NCBI GenBank assembly: GCA_963624605.1
Contig: CAVFQD010000007.1
Span: forward strand, 1-54,372
Direction of reading: 5' to 3'
From: Fimenecus sp963624605
GTDB lineage: Bacteria; Bacillota; Clostridia; Oscillospirales; Acutalibacteraceae
Length of the DNA stretch: 54,372 bases
The position numbers and the translations under genes are program-made. The first letter of the stretch is position 1, and every line of letters starts with the position of its first letter. A model generated the notes under the pieces. The model ran no database searches and was not told where the DNA came from. It saw only the letters and a program-made list of their open reading frames with translations. Positions 1 to 6,438 of this stretch are shown here, piece after piece.

Positions 1-71
1 GGCTGGATAAGTCTTAACAAGTGCTTTGTTGAAGTGAAAAGATAAACCGCAAAGCCGACAATAAATTATTT

Positions 72-107
72 AACGGGGGAGAGCATTACTTTCCCCCGTT
101 ATTTTTT
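72..107 (+). terminator. Rho-independent terminator of an upstream gene
   Basis: A perfect 9-bp stem (AACGGGGGA at 72-80 with its complement at 92-100) with a 10-nt loop is followed by ATTTTTT. It ends a plus-strand transcript entering from outside the window. The first 45 bases stay open in frame 1 up to a TAA at 43-45 and may be the tail of that gene, which I cannot identify. Confidence 0.8.
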
Positions 108-153
108 GTACGGACTTTTGTACGGACTTTTTAGGCATTTTTACGGACTTTTT
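108..153. repeat. Short direct repeat TACGGACTTTT, three copies
   Basis: The 12-mer GTACGGACTTTT occurs twice in tandem at 108-131. A third copy (TACGGACTTTTT) lies at 142-153 after a 10-nt spacer. It sits just after a terminator in non-coding DNA. No function is evident. Confidence 0.6.
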
Positions 154-181
154 GTCTACTTTTGTCATTACCGATTTTTAC

Positions 182-240
182 AAAAAAGTAAAAAATAAAA
201 CCCTCGGGAAGCTTGAAACACCAAGCTTTTCAAGGGTTTT
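182..240 (-). terminator. Terminator after tRNA-Lys
   Basis: Read on the minus strand, a two-part stem (AAAACCCT/AGGGTTTT outside, AAGCTTG/CAAGCTT inside, small internal loop) at 197-240 is followed by TTTTATTTTTTAC. The T-run lies on the minus side, so it most likely ends the secG/tRNA-Lys transcript. Confidence 0.75.
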
Positions 241-245
241 CCTTT

Positions 246-321
246 TGGTGATCCACCGGAGAATCGAACTCCGGACACCTTGATTAAAAGTCAAGTGCTC
301 TGCCAGCTGAGCTAGTGGATC
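246..321 (-). tRNA. tRNA-Lys (UUU anticodon)
   Basis: The minus strand shows a full cloverleaf. The 7-bp acceptor stem pairs GATCCAC with GTGGATC. The D-arm is TAGCTCAGCTGGCAGAGCA, the anticodon loop is CTTTTAA with UUU, and the T-arm carries GTTCGATTC. The discriminator is A at 249, and CCA is encoded at 248-246. It reads both lysine codons. It lies 32 bp after the secG stop, so the two could share a transcript. Confidence 0.97.
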
Positions 322-324
322 ATA

Positions 325-348
325 TATAAAGCGGAGAACCGCTTTATA
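325..348. other. Perfect hairpin between secG and tRNA-Lys
   Basis: TATAAAGCGG at 325-334 pairs perfectly with 339-348 around a 4-nt loop. Neither side has a strong T-run: the plus side continues ATTTGTTATTTT and the minus side TATGATCC. It may be a weak secG terminator or an RNA processing or stability element separating secG mRNA from the tRNA. Confidence 0.5.
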
Positions 349-353
349 ATTTG

Positions 354-605
354 TTATTTTACGAACAGGAGAACGATTCCCGAAGCGAGAACGAGCAGGA
401 AGAAGAAAATTCCGAAATACTTTGTGAATTTTTCAAGCTTTGCTTCAATTGTTCTGCCCTTATTCTTACCGAAGAAGGTATCAGCCGCACCCGAAATGGC
501 ACCTGAAAGACCGGCTTCACGGCTCTGCTGCATAAGAACTACTACGATTACTACGATTGATGAAAGAATAACTACCGAGCCGAGTATAATTTCAATTGCT
601 GACAT
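354..605 (-). CDS. secG: Preprotein translocase subunit SecG
   Basis: A small membrane protein of 83 residues that helps the SecYE channel move proteins across the cytoplasmic membrane. It has two hydrophobic segments (about 3-25 and 60-82). Between them lies the typical SecG loop with QQSREAGLSGAISGAADTFF, matching the family's Q..(K/R)..GLSGA motif. The length is normal. I chose ATG at 605 because AAGGAGG (614-620) sits 8 bases upstream; an in-frame extension to 641 lacks a site. It lies on the same strand as tRNA-Lys just downstream. In many Firmicutes secG precedes rnr and smpB; here it does not. Confidence 0.93.
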   Translation of the reverse strand: MSAIEIILGSVVILSSIVVIVVVLMQQSREAGLSGAISGAADTFFGKNKGRTIEAKLEKFTKYFGIFFFLLVLASGIVLLFVK

Positions 606-729
606 TCTGTTTTCCTCCTTGATAAACTTGCATTTTTTCAACGCCCGAGTATTTTATCATATGCCGGGGTAAAATGCAAGTCTTTTTTGAAAAAATATTA
701 TAAAATGTTATAATTTCCTGCTTTTTGCA

Positions 730-812
730 TATAATACAGACAGCAAAGGACAAGAAAAAAGCGTTTGCAGTGCCTTTGCTCCGTCTGTGAGTTTTTTCAC
801 AGGCGGTTTTTT
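730..812 (+). ncRNA. Candidate ~71-nt structured small RNA
   Basis: TATAAT at 730-735 would start RNA near A742; the matching -35 region (707-712, GTTATA) is poor. From 742, AGCAAAGG (742-749) pairs perfectly with CCTTTGCT (773-780). This is followed with no gap by a terminator stem (781-790 with 797-806, one G-T pair) and TTTTTT at 807-812. Two abutting hairpins with a paired 5' end and a terminator suggest a compact RNA. No ORF is present, and the next gene downstream is on the other strand, so it is not a leader. I do not recognise a known family; the SRP and 6S signatures are absent. Confidence 0.45.
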
Positions 813-821
813 ACTATATGC

Positions 822-1157
822 TCAAATAAGGAAATTGCTTATAAACGATGATATTTCCGCAGCCTGCGCCCCGCCGGACTTACCGAGCACAAAGCAGAAT
901 CCGCTTGCGGCAAGCATAACGGCCGACAGCACAAGAAGCATTATCGGCAATCCGTTATTTACGGGCAACGGTTCTTCAACGGGTCTGTAAACAACGGTCG
1001 GCGCAATTTCTCCGTTGTTGTCAATAACTATGCGTTCCATTTTTGCGTTGTCGTCCGGAGCGTCGGCGTCCCCCAGGAAGCCTATTAAATCGACCTGACA
1101 GTCGGGACAAATTTCAACCGAGTCGGGATAAATTTTTCTGCATTTCGGACAAATCAT
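822..1157 (-). CDS. Zinc-ribbon single-pass membrane protein
   Basis: An unrecognised 111-residue protein. The N-terminus has CPKC and CPDC about 16 residues apart (CxxC-x14-CxxC), a zinc-ribbon signature seen in many small membrane proteins. A polar linker follows, then one hydrophobic helix (about residues 72-94) and a short tail. The zinc ribbon is probably cytoplasmic. ATG at 1157 is preferred over GTG at 1166 because GGAG lies 8 bases upstream of the ATG. It shares strand and orientation with the next gene upstream (stop 1217, about 60 bp away). Function unknown. Confidence 0.75.
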   Translation of the reverse strand: MICPKCRKIYPDSVEICPDCQVDLIGFLGDADAPDDNAKMERIVIDNNGEIAPTVVYRPVEEPLPVNNGLPIMLLVLSAVMLAASGFCFVLGKSGGAQAAEISSFISNFLI

Positions 1158-1216
1158 CAGCTTCACTCCGTTTCAGATTTTTATTTTAACATTTTGCGGT
1201 TATAAAGTCAATTTAT

Positions 1217-1483
1217 TCAGTCGCATTTTTCGGCAAGCACCGCAATTTCAAGAAATATTGCCGGCACATAGACTGCGGAAACGGTCTCCTTGGCGCAGAC
1301 GAGCAGTTCGTCACGGAAAAACAGAACGCTGTCGTAATTGCCGATTTTCCCCATAATCAGCGTGCAGAAGAGTGCCGAAAAGTAAAGCGCGAACACAAGC
1401 ATACTGCCGTATTTTATGTAAATGCGGGATAATTTGTTCATCTTCCTTACACATTTGCCGAGCTGTAAAAGTATATCGCTCAT
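1217..1483 (-). CDS. Small hypothetical membrane protein
   Basis: An 88-residue protein with no family I recognise. After a charged N-terminus (to about residue 22) it has hydrophobic stretches around 25-45 and 65-83, suggesting two membrane passes, and it ends in EKCD. The start is ATG 1483, preceded by AGAGGTGAT with good spacing; the longer reading frame up to 1555 has no site. It is divergent from nrdR, with about 165 bp between the two starts. Confidence 0.65.
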   Translation of the reverse strand: MSDILLQLGKCVRKMNKLSRIYIKYGSMLVFALYFSALFCTLIMGKIGNYDSVLFFRDELLVCAKETVSAVYVPAIFLEIAVLAEKCD

Positions 1484-1564
1484 TTTATCACCTCTGATGT
1501 AATGGTAGAGGAAAAACGGCGTATATTCAAGCGTAAAATAATGGAAGAAAGTCAAAAATCGGCG

Positions 1565-1602
1565 TTTTCACACTTTACATTGTGAAAAATATTTGGTATA
1601 AT
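1565..1602 (+). promoter_or_regulatory. nrdR promoter with a palindrome over the -35
   Basis: TTTACA (1574-1579) and TATAAT (1597-1602) are 17 bp apart, a good sigma-A promoter for nrdR. An 8-bp inverted repeat, TTTTCACA (1565-1572) and TGTGAAAA (1581-1588), brackets the -35 element and could be an operator. It does not match the NrdR box as I remember it (ACACWATATATWGTGT-like). Confidence 0.7.
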
Positions 1603-1647
1603 ACAATATATGGAATTTAGAAAATTTTTAACTTGGATGTGATCCCA

Positions 1648-2103
1648 TTGAAATGTCCTTTTTGCGCTTTTGAGGAAAGCAAGGTAATCGACTCCCGTCC
1701 TACGGACGAGGGCGAGCGTATCCGCCGCCGCCGCGAATGTATCAAATGCGGTAAGAGATTTACAACATATGAAATTATCGAGAGCGTTCCGATTCTTGTT
1801 ATTAAAAAAGACAAGTCCCGTGAGGTGTTTGACCGCAACAAGCTTTTAAGCGGTATGATGAGAGCCTGCGAAAAGCGTCAGGTTACCATTGAAACGCTTG
1901 AAAATGCGGTTGATGAAATCGAGGCTAATCTTCAGAATTCTCTTGACAGGGAGGTTACCTCAATCCATATCGGCGAGCTCGCTATGGACAAGCTCAAGGA
2001 TATTGACGAGGTAGCGTATGTGCGCTTTGCTTCGGTTTACAGGCATTTCAAGGATATTAACGCATTTATGGACGAGCTTTCGACCCTGCTCAAGGCAAAA
2101 TAA
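1648..2103 (+). CDS. nrdR: Transcriptional repressor NrdR
   Basis: NrdR represses ribonucleotide reductase genes when dATP is high. The N-terminus carries the zinc ribbon (CPFC...CIKCGKRFTTYE). The ATP-cone follows from about residue 45 (VIKKDKSREVFDRNKLLSGM), with the usual helices to the end. I place the start at TTG 1648, giving LKCPFC as the first residues, as in other NrdR proteins that begin MKCPFC. GGATGTGAT, one base off GGAGGTGAT, lies just upstream. An ATG at 1633 would add five residues but lacks a site. About 151 residues, normal length. Its usual partner genes are not adjacent. Confidence 0.93.
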   Translation: MKCPFCAFEESKVIDSRPTDEGERIRRRRECIKCGKRFTTYEIIESVPILVIKKDKSREVFDRNKLLSGMMRACEKRQVTIETLENAVDEIEANLQNSLDREVTSIHIGELAMDKLKDIDEVAYVRFASVYRHFKDINAFMDELSTLLKAK

Positions 2104-2118
2104 TCGTTTGATCAAATC

Positions 2119-2155
2119 ACGGCACACTCTGAATTTGAGTGTGCCGTAAATTTTT
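2119..2155 (+). terminator. Terminator after nrdR
   Basis: An 11-bp perfect stem ACGGCACACTC (2119-2129) with 2137-2147 and a 7-nt loop is followed by AAATTTTTG. It lies between the convergent nrdR and mazF-like genes and could slow transcription in both directions. Confidence 0.85.
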
Positions 2156-2158
2156 GCT

Positions 2159-2503
2159 TTATCCGAGCCCGAAGCTGACGGACAGCGCCCTGTTTATCTT
2201 GTTCATTTCGCTGTCGGGCAGATTGCCCATACGCTCCTTCAAGCGTTTTTTATCAAGAGTGCGAACCTGCTCGAGCAGCACAATGGAGTCCTTTTGAAGT
2301 CCGCAGTTGTCGGCGTTTACGCTTATGTGCGTGGGAAGCTGCGTTTTATACTTTCGGCTCGTTATGGCGGCGGCGATAACCGTCGGGCTGTATTTGTTGC
2401 CCACATCGTTCTGAACTATGAGAACGGGCCGCATCCCGCCCTGCTCCGAGCCGATAACAGGGCTTAAATCCGCATAGTAGATTTCTCCTCGCCTGACTGT
2501 CAT
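2159..2503 (-). CDS. MazF/PemK-type endoribonuclease toxin, no visible antitoxin
   Basis: A 114-residue MazF/NdoA-family protein. It begins MTVRRGEIYYADLSPVIGSE, has GGMRPVLIVQNDVGNKYSPTV and continues with AAITSRKYKTQLPTHI, the family core. Family members cut single-stranded RNA at short motifs and are normally held by an antitoxin encoded just upstream. ATG 2503 is chosen because GGAGAGTGAT lies upstream; GTG 2512 is too close to it. Upstream there are only about 120 bp before the divergent glycosyltransferase promoter, with no antitoxin-like ORF. The antitoxin may be encoded elsewhere, or the gene may act alone. Confidence 0.9.
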   Translation of the reverse strand: MTVRRGEIYYADLSPVIGSEQGGMRPVLIVQNDVGNKYSPTVIAAAITSRKYKTQLPTHISVNADNCGLQKDSIVLLEQVRTLDKKRLKERMGNLPDSEMNKINRALSVSFGLG

Positions 2504-2520
2504 TTTTATCACTCTCCAAA

Positions 2521-2564
2521 GGTAATTTATGTGTCTGTAAAATTATTTTTACCCGTAAATTACC
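2521..2564. promoter_or_regulatory. Inverted repeat upstream of mazF-like gene
   Basis: GGTAATTTA (2521-2529) and TAAATTACC (2556-2564) form a perfect 9-bp inverted repeat spaced by 26 bp, 17 bp upstream of the mazF-like start. The position would suit an operator or a 5'-UTR hairpin. Its function is not shown by the sequence. Confidence 0.4.
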
Positions 2565-2624
2565 TTCATAAACATTTTTCGGGGAGCAATACATTATATT
2601 ATTTTCGACAGATGTCCGTTAATA

Positions 2625-2653
2625 TTGCGTTTTCGGGAAAAATATGTTATATT
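2625..2653 (+). promoter_or_regulatory. Promoter of the glycosyltransferase pair
   Basis: TTGCGT (2625-2630) and TATATT (2648-2653) are spaced by exactly 17 bp, 32 bp before the ATG of the glycosyltransferase. Confidence 0.6.
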
Positions 2654-2684
2654 TCTAATGTTAAGTCTAAAATCGGAGGACAGT

Positions 2685-3974
2685 ATGAGTGAGGAAAAAC
2701 TTGTCAGCGTTTGCATAAATGCATATAACAGAGCCGATGTAATTGCTCAAACAATTGAAAGCGTTCTTAATCAAACCTATAAAAATTTGCAGATTATCGT
2801 TGTTGACGACGGATCAACCGATAACACGGCGGAAATTGTAAAAAGCTTTGACGACGGAAGAATAGAGCTTTATGCTCTGCCGAAAAACAGCGGCATCTCC
2901 AACGCAAACAACGAGTGCCTGCACCGTGCGAGGGGAGAATATATAGCGCATATTGATTCGGACGATATATGGGTTTCGGACAAAATCGAAAAACAGGTAA
3001 AATTCCTTGAGGAAAATCCTCGGTACGGGGCGTGCTTTTCATATGCAGGCTTTATTGATGAGAACTCAAATATTCTGACTCAAGAGCATTTGCCTCTTTA
3101 TTATCTGAATGTGTATGTGCATGAAAATATGCCGCAGTCGGGCTTTGTCAGGAGCTTTTTTGACAAATCAAATCACATTTGCCATTGCAGTATGGTAATG
3201 AGAAAAAGCGTTTACGAAAAGCTCGGCGACCACGACCTTACAATGAATTACCTTCACGATTTTGACTGTTGGGTTCGTATGAACTTTTTGTGTCCGTTTT
3301 ATATTATCCCGGAGAAATTGGTGCTTTGTCGAATATGGCGGGCGAACAACAGCACGCTCGGCGAACGGGAGCTCATTGCTCATAACGAAGAGTATGCAAG
3401 GATAATGTATAAGCTTATAAACGATTGCCCGAAAGAGATGTTCCTTGACGCCTTTGCAGACAAGCTTAAAATCAAGGGAGAGCATACTGACGAGGAGTTG
3501 GAACTCGAAAAGGCTTTTGTGCTCGGTGACGCGCTTCCCATGCTTCCCGAAAACAAGGTTCTTGAAATTAAAAAGCTTGACGAGCTTTTCCGTGATAAAA
3601 AGTATATCGACCTTGCCGAGGAAAAATTCGGCTTTACGATTGCCGATTTTCACAATCTGCGTAAAAACGAAATTTATTACAATAAGGCGGAGAGCGACTC
3701 CCTCAAAAGCCGAAACGCCGAGCTGGAAAGGAGCGTTGAAAGCAAGGACGCTCAATTAAAGCAGGAATCCGAGCTTTGTGCGGCGCAGCAGGAGGAAATA
3801 AGGAGCAACCGTCAGAAATACGAGGAGCTCTCGGGCTCGTACAATGAGTTGAGGCAAGGCTTTGACTCTCTGAGTGCCGAGCACGCCCGACTTGCGGCGC
3901 AGTACAACCTTATACTAAACAGTAAATCGTACAAAATAACCGCACCGTTAAGGAAAATAAAAAGTTTTTTTTGA
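2685..3974 (+). CDS. Family 2 glycosyltransferase with C-terminal coiled coil
   Basis: A 429-residue inverting GT2 (GT-A fold) enzyme that adds a sugar from a nucleotide donor. Residues about 5-110 show VSVCINAYNRADVIAQTIES, VVDDGSTD and the metal-binding DSDD (AHIDSDDIWVSDK). A middle domain follows. Residues about 345-410 are a Glu/Lys-rich coiled coil, followed by YKITAPLRKIKSFF, a C-terminal ending common in cell-surface rhamnan/teichoic-type glycosyltransferases. The start is ATG 2685 after GGAGG at 2676-2680. It overlaps the next gene by 4 bp, so they are translationally coupled. It probably acts in the cytoplasm on an envelope polysaccharide. The acceptor cannot be told. Confidence 0.88.
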   Translation: MSEEKLVSVCINAYNRADVIAQTIESVLNQTYKNLQIIVVDDGSTDNTAEIVKSFDDGRIELYALPKNSGISNANNECLHRARGEYIAHIDSDDIWVSDKIEKQVKFLEENPRYGACFSYAGFIDENSNILTQEHLPLYYLNVYVHENMPQSGFVRSFFDKSNHICHCSMVMRKSVYEKLGDHDLTMNYLHDFDCWVRMNFLCPFYIIPEKLVLCRIWRANNSTLGERELIAHNEEYARIMYKLINDCPKEMFLDAFADKLKIKGEHTDEELELEKAFVLGDALPMLPENKVLEIKKLDELFRDKKYIDLAEEKFGFTIADFHNLRKNEIYYNKAESDSLKSRNAELERSVESKDAQLKQESELCAAQQEEIRSNRQKYEELSGSYNELRQGFDSLSAEHARLAAQYNLILNSKSYKITAPLRKIKSFF

Positions 3975-5134
3975 AATTCCGTCACGCGAAACCTCGACGA
4001 ACGCTTGACGGAAAAAAGGTAAGAGCGAGGATAGTCCTTTACGGATATTATCGTCACAATCTCGGGGACGATATGTTCTTTGATATGCTTTTCAGGCGTT
4101 ATCCGGACATTATGTTCTATATTTTGTTTGAGCCTGATTATGCCGAGTTTTTCTCACATTATCCGAATGTCAGGTTCTATGACAGCACGCGTCCGCTTGT
4201 CGGCAAAATAAACGCTATCGGGCGTAAGCTGCACAAGGATAATTTCTTTGAACGGCTTTTAATAAGGCTTTGCGACGGCGCAATGCATATTGGAGGCTCG
4301 ATTTATCAACAGGTCGGAAATTGGCAGCCTGACTTTGACATAAGAAAGAAGCGCAAGCTGTTCGGCAGAAAATTCTTTGCGATTTCCAACAACTTCGGAC
4401 CTTACAGCACCGACGCCTACCGTGATACGTGGGCAAAAGAGTTCAAAAAGTGGACTGACATCTGCTTCAGAGATGAATATTCTTACAAGCTTTTCAGGGA
4501 TATTCCCACGGTGCGTTACGCTCCGGATTTGCTTTTCGGATATCCGATTGAGCAAAAGGAGACGGAGAAAAAGGTTGCCGTTTCGCTCATTGACGCATTT
4601 TTGGACGGCAGACCGTTTGATAAAAGCACGGCAGAGGCATATGAAAACACGCTCACGGAAATGATAAAGCGCTTTGTAAGCGACGGCTACAGGGTTTCGC
4701 TTCTGAGCTTTTGCGAGTTTGAACAGGACGCCGTTGCGGCAGACAGGATTATGTCCGCCCTGCCCGAGGAAACGGCAAAGTCGGTAAAAAGCATTGTTTA
4801 CCGACAAAGCATCGGCGAAGCTGTCGGTGAAATCGAAACCGTCGAATATGTAATCGCAAGCCGTTTTCACGCCATGGTATTGGGTTATATCGCAGGCAAA
4901 AAGGTGCTGCCGCTTTGTTACAGCGAAAAGACCTCAAATGTGCTGACCGACCTCGGCTTGAGCGACAGCCCGATTATGTTTGAGGATATTCCGAATTTCA
5001 CGGCAGAGGAGCTCATCGCCCGTGCAAACGCAATAACCGAGGAACGGAAAAACGAGCTTTGCGAGATGTCAAAGCAGCAGTTTGCGGGCTTTGACAAATT
5101 CGTTAAAAAGCACCGAGGCGAAATAAGAGAATAA
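3971..5134 (+). CDS. Polysaccharide pyruvyl transferase family protein
   Basis: A 387-residue protein of the CsaB/WcaK-type fold. Family members transfer pyruvate as a ketal onto surface glycans, though some act otherwise. Visible features are YGYYRHNLGDDMFFD near residue 20, HIGGSIYQQ near 100, FAISNNFGPY, and ASRFHAMVLGYIAGKKVLPL near 300 followed by YSEKTSN, the typical C-terminal R-F-H-A block. The start is TTG 3971, overlapping the previous TGA (TTGA); no later start in frame precedes the conserved core. It pairs with the upstream GT2 gene as a two-gene unit ended by a terminator. No other capsule genes are nearby. Confidence 0.82.
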   Translation: MKFRHAKPRRTLDGKKVRARIVLYGYYRHNLGDDMFFDMLFRRYPDIMFYILFEPDYAEFFSHYPNVRFYDSTRPLVGKINAIGRKLHKDNFFERLLIRLCDGAMHIGGSIYQQVGNWQPDFDIRKKRKLFGRKFFAISNNFGPYSTDAYRDTWAKEFKKWTDICFRDEYSYKLFRDIPTVRYAPDLLFGYPIEQKETEKKVAVSLIDAFLDGRPFDKSTAEAYENTLTEMIKRFVSDGYRVSLLSFCEFEQDAVAADRIMSALPEETAKSVKSIVYRQSIGEAVGEIETVEYVIASRFHAMVLGYIAGKKVLPLCYSEKTSNVLTDLGLSDSPIMFEDIPNFTAEELIARANAITEERKNELCEMSKQQFAGFDKFVKKHRGEIRE

Positions 5135-5136
5135 CA

Positions 5137-5170
5137 AAAGACCGAGTATGCAAAATACCCGGTCTTTACT
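5137..5170 (+). terminator. Terminator after the glycosyltransferase pair
   Basis: The stem AAAGACCG..GTAT (5137-5149) pairs with ATAC.CGGTCTTT (5155-5167) with one mismatch and is followed by ACTGTTTTATT. It also faces the end of nagB and may work in both directions. Confidence 0.7.
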
Positions 5171-5183
5171 GTTTTATTGTGAA

Positions 5184-5903
5184 TTATAAAAGGCTTGCCG
5201 CCGCCTTGTCGACATAGATATCGACATCGTGGTGAAACTGCAATATGGAAGCGGGGCAAACAGGCGTAACATCGCCTGAAATCATTGCCGAAACAGCGTC
5301 CGCCTTTTCGATTCCCGTTGCGATAAGTACGATTTTTTGTGCTTTCATAATCGAGCCTACGCCCATTGTAAGAGCGTGTGTGGGCATCGGGTTTTCGTCA
5401 AAATACTTTGAGTTTGCCGAAATGGTGCTCTGTGTGAGTTTTACCTTGAACGAACCCTTTGAGAAGCGGATTGACGGCTCATTAAAGCCGATATGTCCGT
5501 TTCTGCCTATGCCGAGAAGCTGTATGTCAACTCTTGCCTCGTCGAGCATATCGTCGTAACGCTCACATTCCTCCTCAATGTTTTCGGCGTTGCCGTTGAG
5601 GAAATGAACATTTTCTTCCTTTATATCGGTGTGGTCAAACAGCTCCGTGTGCATAAACGAATAATAGCTGTTCTTGTCGTTTTTGGGAAGATTTACATAT
5701 TCGTCAAGGTTATATGTCTTAACCCCTGCGAGTGATACATTGCCCTTTTTGTACTCCTCGGCAATATACTTATATGTCGGAATGGGCGAAGCACCCGTAG
5801 CGAGTCCGAGCGTTATGTCGGGCTTGCGGTTGATTGCGTCGACAAAAAGCTTGCCGACAGCATTTCCGATTTCCTGTGCGTTCTCCATTATGTATATATT
5901 CAT
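5184..5903 (-). CDS. nagB: Glucosamine-6-phosphate deaminase
   Basis: Converts glucosamine-6-phosphate to fructose-6-phosphate and ammonia in amino-sugar use. The 239 residues show LGLATGASPIPTY (phosphate loop), YNLDEYVNLP with catalytic Asp67, and GIGRNGHIGFNEP with His137 and the Glu after it, then a full C-terminal half. The length is normal for the short NagB form. The start is ATG 5903, preceded by GAAGTGATT. The gene is a single unit divergent from acpS across a 160-bp region carrying a large palindrome. nagA is not adjacent. Confidence 0.96.
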   Translation of the reverse strand: MNIYIMENAQEIGNAVGKLFVDAINRKPDITLGLATGASPIPTYKYIAEEYKKGNVSLAGVKTYNLDEYVNLPKNDKNSYYSFMHTELFDHTDIKEENVHFLNGNAENIEEECERYDDMLDEARVDIQLLGIGRNGHIGFNEPSIRFSKGSFKVKLTQSTISANSKYFDENPMPTHALTMGVGSIMKAQKIVLIATGIEKADAVSAMISGDVTPVCPASILQFHHDVDIYVDKAAASLL

Positions 5904-5940
5904 ACAATCACTTCTTTTCTTTCATTTTTACTCCGAAACA

Positions 5941-6020
5941 TAATTGTATCATAAAACATAAAAAATTCAACATTTATTTACTTTTTTGTTTTATGTACGG
6001 CACAATTTATGATACAATTA
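5941..6020. promoter_or_regulatory. Divergent nagB/acpS promoters in a 15-bp inverted repeat
   Basis: TAATTGTATCATAAA at 5941-5955 and its exact reverse complement at 6006-6020 each contain a -10 box. TACAAT at 6013-6018 reads toward acpS. TACAAT on the minus strand (5943-5948) reads toward nagB and has TTGAAT 16 bp upstream (5965-5970). A second pair, ACATAAAA (5956-5963) and TTTTATGT (5989-5996), lies inside. The -35 toward acpS (TTTATG, 5990-5995) is weak. The symmetry suggests a shared operator or simply twin promoters. Confidence 0.6.
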
Positions 6021-6066
6021 AAATATAAATCGCAAAAGGATTTTGTCGGTAAATTCGGAGGAAGTT

Positions 6067-6438
6067 ATGATAAAAAACGGAATTGACTCGGTCGAAATAA
6101 GCCGAATAGAGCGCTCGCTTGAAAGTGAAAGCTTCAAAAGGCGCGTCTACGGCAATGATGAATTAAAAGAGCTTGAAAACAAAAAGGCGGAGAGCTTTGC
6201 GGGGGCGTTTTGCGCCAAGGAGGCGTTTTCAAAAGCACTCGGAACGGGCGTTCGGGGCTTCTCGCTGTGCGAGGTGCAGGTGCTGCACGACGGGTACGGC
6301 GCACCGTATTTTTCCCTTTCGGGCAATGCTGAAAAAATCGCCCGTGAAAAGGGTCTTGAATTTTCACTGAGCATAACTCACACCGACACCGTTGCGACGG
6401 CTTCGGTAATAGCATACGGAGGAACGAAAAATGATTAA
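6067..6438 (+). CDS. acpS: Holo-[acyl-carrier-protein] synthase
   Basis: Transfers 4'-phosphopantetheine from CoA to the serine of acyl carrier protein for fatty acid synthesis. The 123 residues show GIDSVEISRIER with metal-binding Asp7 and FAGAFCAKEAFSKALGTG with Glu52, then FSLSITHTDTVATASVIA at the C-terminus, all standard for AcpS. The start is ATG 6067 with GGAGGAA 7 bases upstream; a longer frame from 6043 lacks a site. It overlaps nnr by 8 bp, and the acpS-nnr order is common in Firmicutes. Confidence 0.95.
   Translation: MIKNGIDSVEISRIERSLESESFKRRVYGNDELKELENKKAESFAGAFCAKEAFSKALGTGVRGFSLCEVQVLHDGYGAPYFSLSGNAEKIAREKGLEFSLSITHTDTVATASVIAYGGTKND

Noticed and set aside
737..787. CAGAC/GTCTG pairing that would compete with the terminator at 781-806, as an antiterminator switch
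   Set aside because: The left arm (737-741) lies upstream of the expected start at 742, so it would not be in the RNA. No gene follows for a switch to control.
1603..1612. ACAATATATG near nrdR as an NrdR box
   Set aside because: Too far from the palindromic consensus as I recall it, and only one site instead of the usual pair.
3168..3755. Minus-strand ORF of 195 codons over the GT2 gene
   Set aside because: Antisense to the complete glycosyltransferase; no ribosome site, no domain.
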